A stretch of 64,000 nucleotides of DNA from Hofstenia miamia (taxonomy: Eukaryota; Xenacoelomorpha; Acoela; Hofsteniidae): NCBI GenBank assembly GCA_900660155.1, contig CABFPE010000018.1:224303-288302 (forward strand), read 5' to 3'. Below, in pieces: positions 24,118 through 36,139 of this stretch. The position numbers and the translations under genes are program-made. Within the stretch, counting starts at the first letter, position 1. Every line of letters starts with the position of its first letter. The notes beneath the pieces are model-generated. The model was given only the letters and a program-made list of their open reading frames with translations, was not told the origin of the DNA and made no database searches.

Positions 24118-24780
24118 GTTAGTGTATTTAGTGAATTTGTTAAAGCAAAATAACTTGTCAATCATTGAATTACTTCAAAAACCTCTGATTTCTTATATAA
24201 ATATAATTGATTCAGAAACAATTGGTATTAAAACCAAAAAATGCCATTCGAATGATTTTTTCATTTTGATTTTTGTTGAGGAGGCAACGGAGTGGCCATT
24301 TTGTTGCGAGGAGGCCATGACGCCAACACCTACCATTTGTACACCACATTTTGAGTAATTAAGCAACAATGGAGTTGTGCATTTGGCAAATCGACTGTAG
24401 GTCTAATTTAGTATCTTCAGCTCCCGTATGTACCATGAAATTTGCGCTTTTCCGCAGTTTAAATGGAATTGTGTAGCAAAAATGCAACATTGCAATGTTT
24501 AGTATGAGATATATGTCGCTTGCTATTCATTATCTTGTGATATTGCGCTTGTTGCTGTTTCATTTTGTAGCTCCATTGACCTTTTTCATTCACAAAAGTA
24601 ACTATCTTAATTATGCGGCACTGATTATAAATTTACAAAAACTCAATTACTTTATTTCGTATATACTGTAGATCCCTGCAAAATGATTTCAAATATCTAT
24701 GAATTTTATGATTAATTTTCAATGTACTTGAAAAGCGGTCGTAATTCAGTTTATATGATAATATACTAAACGGATCATAC

Positions 24781-26620
24781 CTAATAAAGACCTATTTCTT
24801 CCAAAATCTTTTTCAGCTCTACGTCGTTTGCTAGGTAATCTTGTTCCCCTACGATATCAAGAACCGGTGTGCGTCCACTTTCTGCTATTTCACCCGCTGT
24901 AACCAATTCATCCATTATGTAGTTTGCTTTTTCGAAATTAAAAATAATGTCTAATTCACACACACTGCCAAAATATGTATCCAAAAGTTCAACATATCTG
25001 TACGTCAACTCTAAGCACAGCAGTTCATTTTCACCCTAAATATTAAATTAGTGACACAATTCCATTTTTTCATTTCCTTTGGTATTTGACACATGCAAAT
25101 GTATATTTTGATAACTACTGGAATTTGTGTATCATTAGTGTTTGTATCAAAGTCAATACAAGACGAGCCTCGAACATCTAAACATTGTCATTGTTGATTT
25201 TACTGTAAAATGGGGCGAGGCAATAAATATATATGTGAAATTATTTTGCAGAAAGAGCTGTAAGATTGTAATACATGTATTTATTATTTCAAAAATTGAA
25301 GAAAATTTTTTCATAAAATTAAAATTGATTTGGGAAATGTGTCTGAAAATTACCCAGTGAGTGTTCTTTTACAACATTAATATGATATTCTATCGATTAC
25401 AATCAATTTACTCTATTTAAAAAATTGTCCTCGTATTATTTTTAACTGCATAATTATTAAGATTCGCTGTCGCAACCCAAAGCACGAATTTTATTTGGTT
25501 AGAAATTAATCTACCATAACTAATTCCTATAATTTTAAATTAATTCTATATTAAGAAGTTTTTGTCTCTTTTTAAGGGAGGCCTTAACCTTAAAAAGCCT
25601 GGGGATTTTTGAAAATTTTCATCATCCTCTAAGAAATTTTTTTAAATACGTATAGCTAAAAAAATGTACCACGTGATAAATGAAAGTCGCCTCATTCTTT
25701 TTCACTCTAAATCCGCGACCCGGCTCTGTCTCTTTGATTTTGCGCACAACATTCCTCAATGGGCTTGTAATACCTTTGCACGTATTAAGAAACAATCAAT
25801 TCTTTGTTGCTTCCTTGGGCTCAAAACCTTATAAATACATGAACATTAGGTATGGGGAGAATTTAAATCTTTTTAAAAATTCGAAATTTTCAAAGAAAAC
25901 TTGTTAATATTACGACAATCACAGTCACAGCAATACGGTTTAATAGAAATTTCCAACATTGCATTAAAGTATGTTCCCCAATAGAGCTTCCATGCCCCAA
26001 GATTGTCAATTTTGCTAATAGGTTTGGAAAAAATTCTTTGTAAATGTGGAAAAACTATTTGTCTTCTAAAACGGACGTCAGGCTGTTTGGGGTTAAAAAG
26101 AAGAGGCCTCATTCAAATGATACTCAGTGATTAACCGTAGTTCGAATGTTAATCGTCTTTAACCAATATCTCTTATATCTGTTGCATACCAGTGTACAGC
26201 TCACTAGATTGTTATAGGTTTTTCTAAAAATTTTCATACTTTTGTTATGGTTAGGATCCAAATATCTTCCTGAGACTTCAGTTAGTGTGACAGCAGTATT
26301 TGCACTAAGTTGGTCTCTTTGCGTTTACCTACATTAACGTTCCTTCCAGATTTGCTATTTTTACTATTGATTTTATTAGTTATTTACTGGTCTCTCTTTA
26401 ACACATTTTAAAGTGATCAGTCAACAGTTCGTAATCTGCGATTAATAGTGTTCTTGTGTCAATTTGAAAATATCTTTATAATAATAAATAATATCATTTT
26501 TGAAAAAAAGGTTGAAAACTATTTACTTCAATATCTAGTAGATTAGTCAAGTGATGATAGAAGAATAGTGAGGTAGGATAAAAATGAACTGAAAGAGTTC
26601 GACAGAAAGGGGGGTAGGGT

Positions 26621-26653
<33 letters not shown>

Positions 26654-29600
26654 NNNNNNNNNNNNNNNNNNNNNNNNNNNNNNNNNNNNNNNNNNNNNNN
26701 NNNNNNNNNNNNNNNNNNNNNNNNNNNNNNNNNNNNNNNNNNNNNNNNNNNNNNNNNNNNNNNNNNNNNNNNNNNNNNNNNNNNNNNNNNNNNNNNNNNN
26801 NNNNNNNNNNNNNNNNNNNNNNNNNNNNNNNNNNNNNNNNNNNNNNNNNNNNNNNNNNNNNNNNNNNNNNNNNNNNGAGACAGATATATATAAACTATGC
26901 TGCCTTATATAAATGTAGGGAAGAGATACAACATGTGAAACTAAATTAGAGAAACCAAGCCTGATGACTTATAATTTGGGGTAAATTATGAAGGTTCGTT
27001 GGATTCTTCGACATTATAGGCAAACATGGACGAAATTTCGAGTACTCGCAGGCCCTAATATATATGTATATATCATGTTCTAAAATACATAATTTAGGAT
27101 CCCTAAATATCTTCACTTCTATTTTTGTCAGCCCGGTAGGGAATCATCTTTGACTCTGAATTATTTAAATTTGTAAATCGTCCAAAAATTCTCATTACGT
27201 CTCTTTGTTGTATTTAACAAACTAAATTCCCTTTCTACTTCATTAGTTCGAGTTTCTTTGAACATTCGCTCATCATCTTTAAAGCTCGTCACTCCTAACA
27301 TTGTGTTATTACTTTCAAATTAACATTCTTAGCCTTTCCGTTAAATTGTTTTCCTTGCTTCCTACATCGCCGAACAAAGAAAACAATTTCTCCGCAATTA
27401 TCATTAAGCAAAGGCATTGACATAAACTTACTTTAATTTCTTTAATTTGCCGCCTAACTCCAACCTGTAGTTACTTTGTTTTAAATATTTAAACGGTTTC
27501 TTGCGTTGGGGTGATTTTGCAAGATTGCTCATTTATAATCAATCAAGGATATGCTAAATAAGTGATTTGGTATAACATGGCAGTCAACCCTTTAACAGGG
27601 TAATTTTTTGCAATGGGTAAGTTATTCGCAATTGGAGTTGACCAATGATCCACCAGGTCAAATTAGTAACTACTCAAATGCGGGAGAAAAAGTGGATTAT
27701 ATTATTAGAAGTTTGTGCGGACCCGGTCACATTATCACAGAAGATATAGAAAACTGGATTTTTAAATTTTATTTTGTTTTTTTGAATGCTCAATTTTGAT
27801 TTAGTTTATGGTTGAAAATTGAAAACTTATGCAATTGCACTTAAGGTTAGATCGAGTTGATGCAAGGACTACTCTAGTATAGTAGGCGGTTCAGTTATGA
27901 CATGGATTTCAAAACGTCTTAATATCTTCTTACAACTTTGTCTTAAAGCCAATTCAAGTTCTTCTGAGTATGATAAGTGGGTTTGCACTTTAATTACATC
28001 ATTTTTTAATACATTTGGTAGAACACGGTTACATTTAGCCCATTAGTTATTCCTGATTTTACATAGCACAAGGCTACCTTGTCAGTGAAATTTGGGCACT
28101 GATCACAACGGTGCCTCAAATACCAAAAGCCTCAAAACTTTCGGTAACCACGCGCAATTTCTAGAACAAGTTCTAAAGGTAAGGGAGCTTTAGAAATTCG
28201 TTAGTTAATCAATATAATTTTTTCCTTGTTAAATTCTCCGATAACAAGGCTTGCCATGGTAGTGGGGATCACTACACCACACCACACCACACCACATGTA
28301 GGGTGGTGTGGGTGACAATTATTTTGTAGAGATTTGTGGGACAGGAATTTTTGTAGCTACCCTCAAGGATTCTATAACCATCAAATCACAAACCTTAAGA
28401 AATTGTGTTACTGAATATGACTTTGCTGAAAACAGTGATTAAATTGTAAAGTTTTACTATAATTTTAACTTATATAAATATACATAAAATCCTTTGTGTG
28501 TACAAATGATTGTAATGAAATAGGTTACTGGTTTGTCAAAACATTTGTTGTGAGGATGTGTTGGACAACTTTTTGTTCCTGCATGTGGTGTGGATTTGTA
28601 GTTTGTGTAGTGTGCGTGCAAAAATTTCACCCTACGATAAGCCTGCCAATAATCATTGAGAAGTGTTCTCTTTACACTGCATTGCATTCAAAATTAATTG
28701 AAATCTTTAAAATTGTAAATATTTTTACAGTTTACGTGACGTTTGCATACAAAGCTGTTGTTTTTTGCTGATTTTCCAAAAGTAGGATTTGTATAGTGCA
28801 TGTATTCGTTTTTCTAGCAAATAAGTTTGAGAACTAATAATTTCTGTTAGTAAATTGTCCATTAAAATTTTTAATTCTTAAAACATGGAGTGATTTTTAA
28901 GTGTATCCAAAGCTTGTTAAGTTACTAACATATTATTTTTCATAATACTGTACTGTACGTGATCACAAACAAACAGAGTTGTAAAATTGCATAATTCAAA
29001 TGACATTTCCGAATCAATTTATTAGTTAGAGGTCGGATAGTAGAAGCATCATCGCCATCCGATATAAATCGCTGAGCCAAAACCTTTAGAGAAATGTGTT
29101 TTGAGGAATTGTCTAGGAATAAAACGTTTTGTCGAAACTTGATTTTTTTGAAGTTATTGATTAATAACGGACCCATTGGTTTTTCTGCTACTAGCTGATG
29201 GATTATTGAAAATCACTATTCTCACTGCTTTATGAAATAGTGTCATTGGTGCGTTTTAGGGTAGGCTATACTGAACGGCGCAAAGAAAGAATATGCCATA
29301 AGTATAAATTCAATTATGTTTATTGAAACTTAGATAATTATTAATAAGAAGTGGTTGTGCAAACTTTGAATTAAATTAGCATATTGCAGTAGTTTACATC
29401 ATACCAACCTGTTTATACTTTCAGAAATGTACTCACCTCTACTGCAATGCATATGAAAAGTGTTGCATATCGTTTGTATACAATTGTATAATTTTTCCAG
29501 TCAATTATGTTGGTTGTATGTGGATGACGAGCCAGTACCAGTCGGGTCACATCGGCCACGGTTTTCTTCTTTTCTTTTTCTGTTAAGGAAATGTACCACT

Positions 29601-29655
29601 TGTGCAGTCTTAATTGGCCTTGTCGACCAAATAGAAGGATGAATTTAATGCCCAT
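24781..29655 (-). CDS. AP1S: AP-1 clathrin adaptor complex sigma subunit, two exons
   Basis: Exon 1 spans 29437-29655 and exon 2 spans 24781-25035, joined across a 4401-base GT-AG intron (donor GAG/GTGAGT, acceptor TTTAG) in phase 0. They encode 157 residues; family members are about 158. Exon 1 carries FILLFGRQGQLRLHKWY and VYKRYATLFIC. Exon 2 carries NELLCLELTYRYVELLD, FGSVCELDIIFNFEKA and a C-terminal ILEEIGL ending. The longin-fold sigma subunit belongs to AP-1, which sorts cargo into clathrin coats at the trans-Golgi network and endosomes. The SVCELDIIFNFEKA wording and IGL end fit AP-1 sigma better than AP-2 sigma. The ATG lies one base after an AATTTAG acceptor. The intron holds a 223-base gap, several repeats and one inverted R1 copy. 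Confidence 0.93.
25575..26112 (-). repeat. Dispersed repeat family R1, copy B, inside the AP-1 sigma intron
   Basis: On the minus strand it is collinear with 36140-36680. Shared items are CAGCCTG(A/G)CGTCC, a LGAW-encoding block (NLGAW...Y/LLG...NAML...SIKPYCC), GGAAGCAACAAAGA, CGTGCAAAGGTATT and TGTGCGCAAA. A 79-codon minus-strand frame (25873-26112) covers the first half. Frames break between blocks, so it is a decayed copy of an unidentified coding sequence, or a transposon with one. It is transcribed in sense with the host intron. Confidence 0.6.
26623..26876. other. (AT)n tract followed by assembly gap
   Basis: (AT)n runs to 26653, then N from 26654 to 26876 (223 bases). The reading frame spanning the gap is meaningless. 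Confidence 0.97.
26877..28244. other. AP-1 sigma intron, unassigned sequence
   Basis: A minus-strand segment at about 27120-27480 gives peptide pieces (including NEVEREFSLLNTTKRRN) faintly like a hAT C-terminal dimerisation region, but broken. A plus-strand frame at 27608-27799 (NDPPGQISNYSNAGEKVDYI) has no matching family known to me. Neither is supported as a gene. Confidence 0.3.
28245..28460 (+). repeat. Dispersed repeat R2, contiguous copy
   Basis: Matches the split copy at 12580-12665 plus 13735-13830. It contains a (CACAC)n run (28272-28296) followed by a complementary GGGTGGTGTGGGTG, which could form a small hairpin. No coding potential. Confidence 0.5.
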
Positions 29656-29922
29656 CCTAAATTATTTCTTTCTATTTATCTATGTATAGGTATCGCATGC
29701 TATATATTTAATAAATTATATACAGAAAAAAATATATACATATTTGGTTTATGTTTTTGTTAATTAGCATCAATATGATTTAAAAAATTCAATTGTTGAA
29801 AGTATAAAAGCTACATTTATGAAATATCAGAAATAGTTCAAACTTGCACAGTTGATGCAGTCATATAGGTCCCACGATTAGTTTAAAAAGGAACTTCAAA
29901 AATATGTAAAATGAACACCCTN

Positions 29923-29959
29923 ATATATATATATATATATATATAGATAGATAGATAGG

Positions 29960-30041
<82 letters not shown>
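29923..30041. repeat. Compound microsatellite (AT)n-(GATA)n-(GA)n
   Basis: (AT)n at 29923-29944 is followed by a long GATA run to about 30012 and then (AG)n to about 30041. A single N at 29922 marks uncertain assembly. It lies about 270 bases upstream of the AP-1 sigma start codon. Confidence 0.95.
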
Positions 30042-31160
30042 TTAGATGAAAATCCTCTTAAGGCACAACGTTTTTTAATTATACAATGCTGTACAGGGTA
30101 TTGTTGATATATTATGAAGTCATCTTTTTGTGAGAATTTGCTGTTCTGAAATCTCAGACCTTTATTTCTTCTGTCAATTTTGAGTAAATTCTGCTTAGTG
30201 TAGAAAGGTAATTAAAAATCCATTAACAGTAACGCGCGATAGTTACGTTCTTATTTACCAATTAAAATTGTGTAATATTTTGAATTTTAAAATTAAGTTG
30301 TCTAAGTCTATTAGCTAAACTAATACTAAAGCATTTTTGTCAGAATCATTTATGCTTCGCAATATTTTATTTCTAGGTTTCCAAAACACTTTTAAGCTAA
30401 GCGTTAATCGTATTCTGTTTGCCCTGGTATGATATTCTCTGTTTTTATATCAACTTATGTGTGCATGTATTCATACTATGTATTATATCGTAATAGATAT
30501 ATATATATTTGCGCTGAGTCATCACAAAATTCTTAGCCTGATCTATGCTAACCTCATTTAATTAATCACAGCATTTTTATCTGTGTAAATTTCTAGTTAT
30601 AATGACAATATCACACATACAGTATGTAATTAAAGTGAATCAATTGTAGATATACGCATGCTTACATTTTTGTATTTCGATCTAAGTAAGATAAAATATT
30701 TTGCGATTAAGTAACTTTTTGGAGGTAAGAAAATATACAATTTTTCACTCATCTCTTAAATTTTAATGTAGATCTTTGTCCATCCTAGCGTATTTCTTAC
30801 TTCTTTTGCATCGATAAATGATCATTTTTGCTAGGTATATGTCATAATTTAAGACGCATATTTAATTTAACTATCGATGTTGACTAAATAATGTATCACT
30901 TGCAAATTATCGAATTAATTAACATTTTTCTAATCCAAATTTTAATATTTTTGGATAAATTTGTTTTCAAATTTACAATAATTTTATCGTTCTTATATAA
31001 ATATTAAAATACATTACTATGGTAGTTACACATAAAATTATCGTAAAATTAAATCTATAAAAATTTATATTTGATGCTAAGTAACAAAAAACTGTCGATT
31101 TTACTTTGCGCCAAATATAAATGTTTTTTAAAATTTGAATTTGAAAAAAAACATATTTTA
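30042..31160. other. Non-coding AT-rich stretch upstream of AP-1 sigma
   Basis: This is the presumed promoter side of the AP-1 sigma gene. No core-promoter motif can be singled out in such AT-rich DNA. No exon was recognised. Confidence 0.35.
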
Positions 31161-31161
31161 G

Positions 31162-31409
31162 TTAGGAATTAATAATCTTAGTGTACTTCAAGTAATAGAC
31201 GGGAACACGAATTTTGCTGACTTCATTATTAAAGAATTTGGCGCTTACTACATCGATTTTTCGGACGATTTAGTACCAGATGTAAGTATGTGTATATAGA
31301 TATTTGAATAACATGATTGTTGCGAAAGGGAAGATTTATTCTTTCAAAATTTATTTTGATGCCATGCATGTTACTGCTTTTGCAGATGTCGCTGTTGACG
31401 CAACAGTAA
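31162..31409 (+). CDS. 3' end of an unidentified gene: two exons
   Basis: An acceptor (CATATTTTAG) precedes exon 31162-31281, which ends at a strong donor GAT/GTAAGT. A 104-base intron (31282-31385, acceptor ACTGCTTTTGCAG) leads to a last exon 31386-31409 of seven codons plus TAA, and AATAAA follows at 31490. Phase is 0 at this intron. The first exon includes DGNTNFADFIIKEFGAYY and IDFSDDLVPD; the tail adds MSLLTQQ. The splice sites, phase and poly(A) signal agree, which supports a real gene end. I do not recognise the family and could not find its upstream exons. Confidence 0.55.
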
Positions 31410-31551
31410 ATTTTGGAACCAATGAATATTTTATTTCTGACACTGAATTTTTTATTATTTATCATTTTGATATGAAATGAAACTAGAGAAATAAATATTT
31501 TGTAGTGGGATTTTCAAAACTCGAACTGGATAAATCTGATCAGGCACACTC

Positions 31552-31587
<36 letters not shown>

Positions 31588-32354
31588 ATATATACGAAAA
31601 AAATTTTTGAGCCTTGAGTTTTTCTTTTTGTACAAATCAAGAATTTAATATTCATAAAATCGTTTGTTTTGATATAAACTACCTGTCTACTGCTTATCTG
31701 AATGTGAGACGCCAGTGCCAGAGTGAGGCTGTCAACTCTTTTTTAACAATGTCGATGACTAATTTATAGAATAAAATAAAAATTAAGATTTGAAATACAT
31801 TCTTTTACATTTTATTAATAAAAAGAGAAAAATGTTCAATTCTGATAAAGTTAGAATATTTGCAATTTTAAAAAAATAGTCTTATCACAAAATTGGAATG
31901 ACCAAGTATATATAGTAATTCCTTCTATGTTTTTAATGGACTAGTTTTTAAGCAAAATAAGCTTTTGTAAAAATATTTGTGTAAAATTTGATTTGCAAAG
32001 TTGTTTTGCAATATCTATATATCTTAACAAAAATTAAGGGATTTCGGTTAGAGAAGAGGGTTGGTAACAAATTCGAAGACGTGGATGTATACCTCTTGTT
32101 TACAAGACAAGTGCAACTAATGTTGACCTTTCGATTTGCTATGTGCTATGTGACACTTTATTTTAATAAATCTTGTTTTATACAAATTTTAGGGATATTA
32201 TCTAAATGCATGATCTTTTAATCCACATAAAACATTAGCATTAGTATATTATTCCAAAGAAATCAAAAACCATAAAAAATAATTAGTTGAAAACTATATT
32301 TGAAAATATTTTTTTACAACGTTTTTCAAACTATAGAAAATTGATGTGTAACGA

Positions 32355-32590
32355 TTATGTAAAAGTGTCGAGAGTGCTCGAATTTTCATATTGCTTTTTA
32401 AAATCTTTCACAGATATCCAATCATTGAAACTAAGAGGCCAAATATAAAATGAGTACATGTAGTATGTTCCTTTGACATTGAATGTAAACCCGGCATTAG
32501 GTGCAATGGAAATTCGGTGCTTTGTACACCTTATATAGATTACTTTAGTAACACGAAGGTAGAATTTTTGCGAAATGTATGGGGATAAAT
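32355..32590 (-). CDS. Possible terminal exon, unknown protein
   Basis: A minus-strand acceptor TATATCTCAG (AG at 32592-32591) opens a frame of 77 codons ending in TAA at 32355. The peptide is rich in aromatics and beta-strand-like segments (ISIAPNAGFTFNVKGTYYMY, FYIWPLSFNDWISVKDF). It is convergent with the plus-strand gene end at 31409. A further protein-like minus-strand frame at about 32905-33064 (SAIDFARCMASLPRKQ) could be an earlier exon, but phases do not fit simply. No family assigned. Confidence 0.35.
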
Positions 32591-34293
32591 CTGAGATATA
32601 CAAATATCAGCCAAGTGAACTTTTTCAAACCGAATTGGACTGAGCATGTTTTAAATTATATACAATTTTTTTCAGTGTATACAGTGACGAGCTAAGCTAA
32701 TATTTATATAACGACCCAATAGACAGGAAAAGCCGCCTTGATTAGATCAATTTTCATGAAACTAGCGATTTGTTTATAATTAACAAAATCTTTGCTATCC
32801 CTGTTCCTGTCTCTTCTCAGCTTATTCTTTCTAGTGTGTAAAATTCATTTAACTACCTGTTTTTGCATAAATCGGATGAAGTATTTCTGCTTACTTTGAT
32901 ATTTCTAGTGCATCCTGACAGGCAATTTGTACTTTTGTAGTTTTATAGTGAATTGTAAATGAGAAATGCTTTGCTTCCGCGGAAGGGAAGCCATGCATCT
33001 AGCAAAGTCAATTGCCGAAATACCTTTGATTGACATCCCATTTTCACCGTTCATCAATCTTCAGTGAGAATTTAATAAGATAAGTTCGGTTTGGCGTCGT
33101 TCGAAATACCGCAATTAGTTATTTATTACTTTGCGTAATTGTCATTTGTAATGTGTTTAAAAATTTTGAGATCTCATAGAAATGGTGTGTCAGTGATGTC
33201 AAAACCTTAATCATGAACAGGCTGGTGTCCATTTACGCGGACAAACCGATTTTCCTATTTGTAAAAATTTTCTCCAAACACATAGGGCATTTGAAAATCG
33301 CGAACACATCTATGGATCAACTTTCTTGAATGTAATTTTGAAAAGATGTCTTAAAGTGTATTGCTATGCTAAAGTATAGTTGCTTGGGGTCAAATTTACG
33401 AGTGAAATTTGCATGAAAATCCATAGAAAATGTGTAAATTTTAAGTTCTTTAAAATCAACAATTAAGAAACAATATCTCCAACCAACTATTATGAATTTT
33501 TTATTTTCCCAATATTAAGTTTCAGATAACTCGCCTAAACTTTAGCGTTAATCACGACGATTTTACGAAGTTCTTCGTTAATCACGTTTGCCAACCTTAG
33601 ACTCAGTCCTTTTAAAATGCTTCGACCTCATTTTGAAAAAGTTACTGGGTCTAGAGAAATTTTTTGTAATTTTTTCCAAAAACTCTGCCACTGTGCCGGA
33701 AAAATATATGAAATTTTTTACATATTTCGTTTTCAATAATGGATTGGATTCCAATTGGAAGTATATAAGCCCTTCTAATAGGGAAGATAATGTTCTAAAT
33801 TATTGTTTTTCAACAGTGTATAACATGAAAAAACGTTCAAACTTAATTATGATTTCTGTGTGATTAAAATGTAAATATGAATAGTGTGGAAATGGAATCT
33901 TTGAAACCATACATTGGATTTGGAAACATATTAGAATCGAGACCAAATTTTCGGCTTATGTCCGTCTCTGTCTAGGGCTTAAAGTGTTTTTGGTCAACAT
34001 GTTGATGTGGTTAGGTGGCATTGAGTGTGTCAGAACTCTCAAATCGATACTTACTGACTTGGTACTTTTTTATCTTCTTTTGAAACATGTTTTGTTTAAT
34101 GAATTAAAATTTTGTTAATATGTCTTCATATTATACTAATATTCTTACTATCTCTTTCAATTAAGGATGAATTAGTATAGGATAATGCCGACAGGCTAAG
34201 AAAAATTTCAAATCTGGTCTGGTACGAATAGTTTGTGTGACATAAAGCCGTAATAATTCCCTTTTTTTAATTACTTTTCTAGTGGTAATGCTA

Positions 34294-34529
34294 CAGGGGT
34301 GGTCTAAAATTTATGGTAAGGTAACATTTTTTGCATAGTTTGAATTAATTCAGTACACTCCATATAGCTCTAAACTTGTACAAACAATGGAAGTGCATGA
34401 GTGCTTGTGATAATCAAACGCACGTCTATCGTTTGTTTGTACACGTTTAGAATTAAATATAAATTATAATGAATTAGTTCACACTATGCAAAAAATGTTT
34501 CTTTACCCGAAACTTTTTGACCAACCCTG
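34294..34529. mobile_element. Mariner-type MITE, TA target
   Basis: The termini CAGGGGTGGTC... and ...GACCAACCCTG (inverse CAGGGTTGGTC) are flanked by TA at 34292-34293 and 34530-34531. Inverted similarity continues inward (AACATTTTTTGCATAG against CTATGCAAAAAATGTT), so most of the 236 bases form a fold-back. No coding sequence; non-autonomous Tc1/mariner derivative. Confidence 0.85.
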
Positions 34530-34689
34530 TACTAGATGACATTTCAAAAATGATGCGGTATCTACTAATGCGTAAGGATTCAACGTATTTTGCCTGTGTT
34601 ATATAATAGTTACAAACTCAATATGGAGCAGTAAAATACTTCCAAGAGTATTTGGGGGAAATTTATTGGATGTGGCAATATGGGACAGT

Positions 34690-35110
34690 AAAATAAAAAA
34701 TGTTGGAAAACATGGCCCATAGCTGAACACGCGAATGTTGAACCGGATACTGAGTCTGTCGAATGGGGTTGAGAAGCTAGCAAAGTCAGCCGAACTTCCA
34801 TATCTGGCTTACACTCATCGATATCTAAGAAGTATTCTCTACCAACTACAAACATTCCTGGAGTATGAAGAAAGCTATATGAAGAATATCATACATTCAA
34901 TATCCGTCGCTATGAGTAGCATAGCTACGGGGGGTAGGCTGGGAAGCATTTAAGCATGAATATAAATGAAACTCTAACACTCAGTTCCGATATTGAAAGA
35001 GCGGAGCTAAGTAAAGAGATATCAAAGCTTTCAGGTTCCGGCACACAGTCACAATGTAGTCAACAAAAGAAGCAATGACTGCAACTACAAAGTGCTTACA
35101 TGAATGAATC
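34690..35110 (+). other. Coding-like but broken segment, unknown
   Basis: The composition is richer than the flanks. Plus-strand frames in sequence give EKLAKSAELPYLAYTHRYLR...QTFLEYEESYMKNIIHSI and then, after a frame change, NETLTLSSDIERAELSKEIS. A minus-strand frame (34610-34855) is also open. It may be a pseudogene or a fragment of a retroelement structural protein. Confidence 0.3.
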
Positions 35111-35528
35111 AGCGCAAAAATCAGCATTTAACGAAGTGTGTTTCGTGCATTTAAGTATAGATTTAAAAAATTCTCATTATCATGACAATTTTTTCATGAA
35201 AATTTGGCTTGGCCTGCCTCTTGCAGCACTTTTGAAAGGCTCTTTAGTCTTTGTATCATGCTGTGATGGATGAAATTGCTGAAATGAGGATGCTTCGAAT
35301 ATTATAAATTTCGCAATTATAAATTTTTGCCAGTGACAACTTATTAGGATTACTAATATAAAGAATAGAAAAGAGCCGCATTTAAATTGATTTCACATAA
35401 AAAGACTTTATTAATCGTGTTTGGAAGCGATTTCCGAATTGCCAAAGATGAATGTATTGTATTTTACACCATTTTTCATCTAAATTGAATTCATTGTGAT
35501 TTGTGGATCACAACCCATTATTATTTAG

Positions 35529-35823
35529 CAGATGCATTCAAAAGAATTTTCTCTGTCATTTGCGAAATGGTTATAAATTGTGCTGTAACATTATTATTCA
35601 ATTGATTTCTATTTTAAAAATCAGCCCTTTACTATCTTCAGTTACTAATCTACCGCTTCATGAAGATTCTTCAAAGTTTTATGCAATCATACATCATCTG
35701 CTTATTGATATGCAGTTCAATCGTGTATTGTTTCTGAAATGTCTTTCACAAAAAGAAGAAAATATTGGTTCTAGATCTAACAGTGCCATGAGGTACACTA
35801 AAATTTATTATGGCATAGTCTGA
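35529..35823 (+). CDS. Possible terminal exon, unknown protein
   Basis: The acceptor TTATTTAG (AG at 35527-35528) is followed by 97 open codons and a TGA at 35821-35823. The peptide includes NLPLHEDSSKFYAIIHHLL and QFNRVLFLKCLSQKEENI. No start codon is needed if it is a terminal exon. No close poly(A) signal, domain or neighbouring exon was identified, so chance remains possible. Confidence 0.3.
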
Positions 35824-36139
35824 ATAGGTGTAGACACTGTGGATATATCTTTATTTACCCTTGATTGGGTTTTCTGCAATTGATAGGGTAATGTTATCCT
35901 TGTTTATCTTGTTACTATTATCCACAATATGTCTTTAAGATTCTCATTTATGCACTCAGATTTCCAATGATTCCATTTACAATTAATTATAATACTTCTA
36001 TTATTATTTTTTATCTGATGTGTTATTTCTGCAACGCTCATGTATCACTCATGTAATTATTTTTTTAGACTCACAGCTCCGGATTAAGATCAAAAAAATG
36101 GGTTTTCCTTGATTATTAGACCTTCTTTATTCGATAATA

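Noticed and set aside
26619-26912. Frame across the N gap
   Set aside because: Artefact of unresolved bases flanked by (AT)n.
29460-29642. Plus-strand frame opposite AP-1 sigma exon 1
   Set aside because: Antisense shadow of a confidently identified coding exon.
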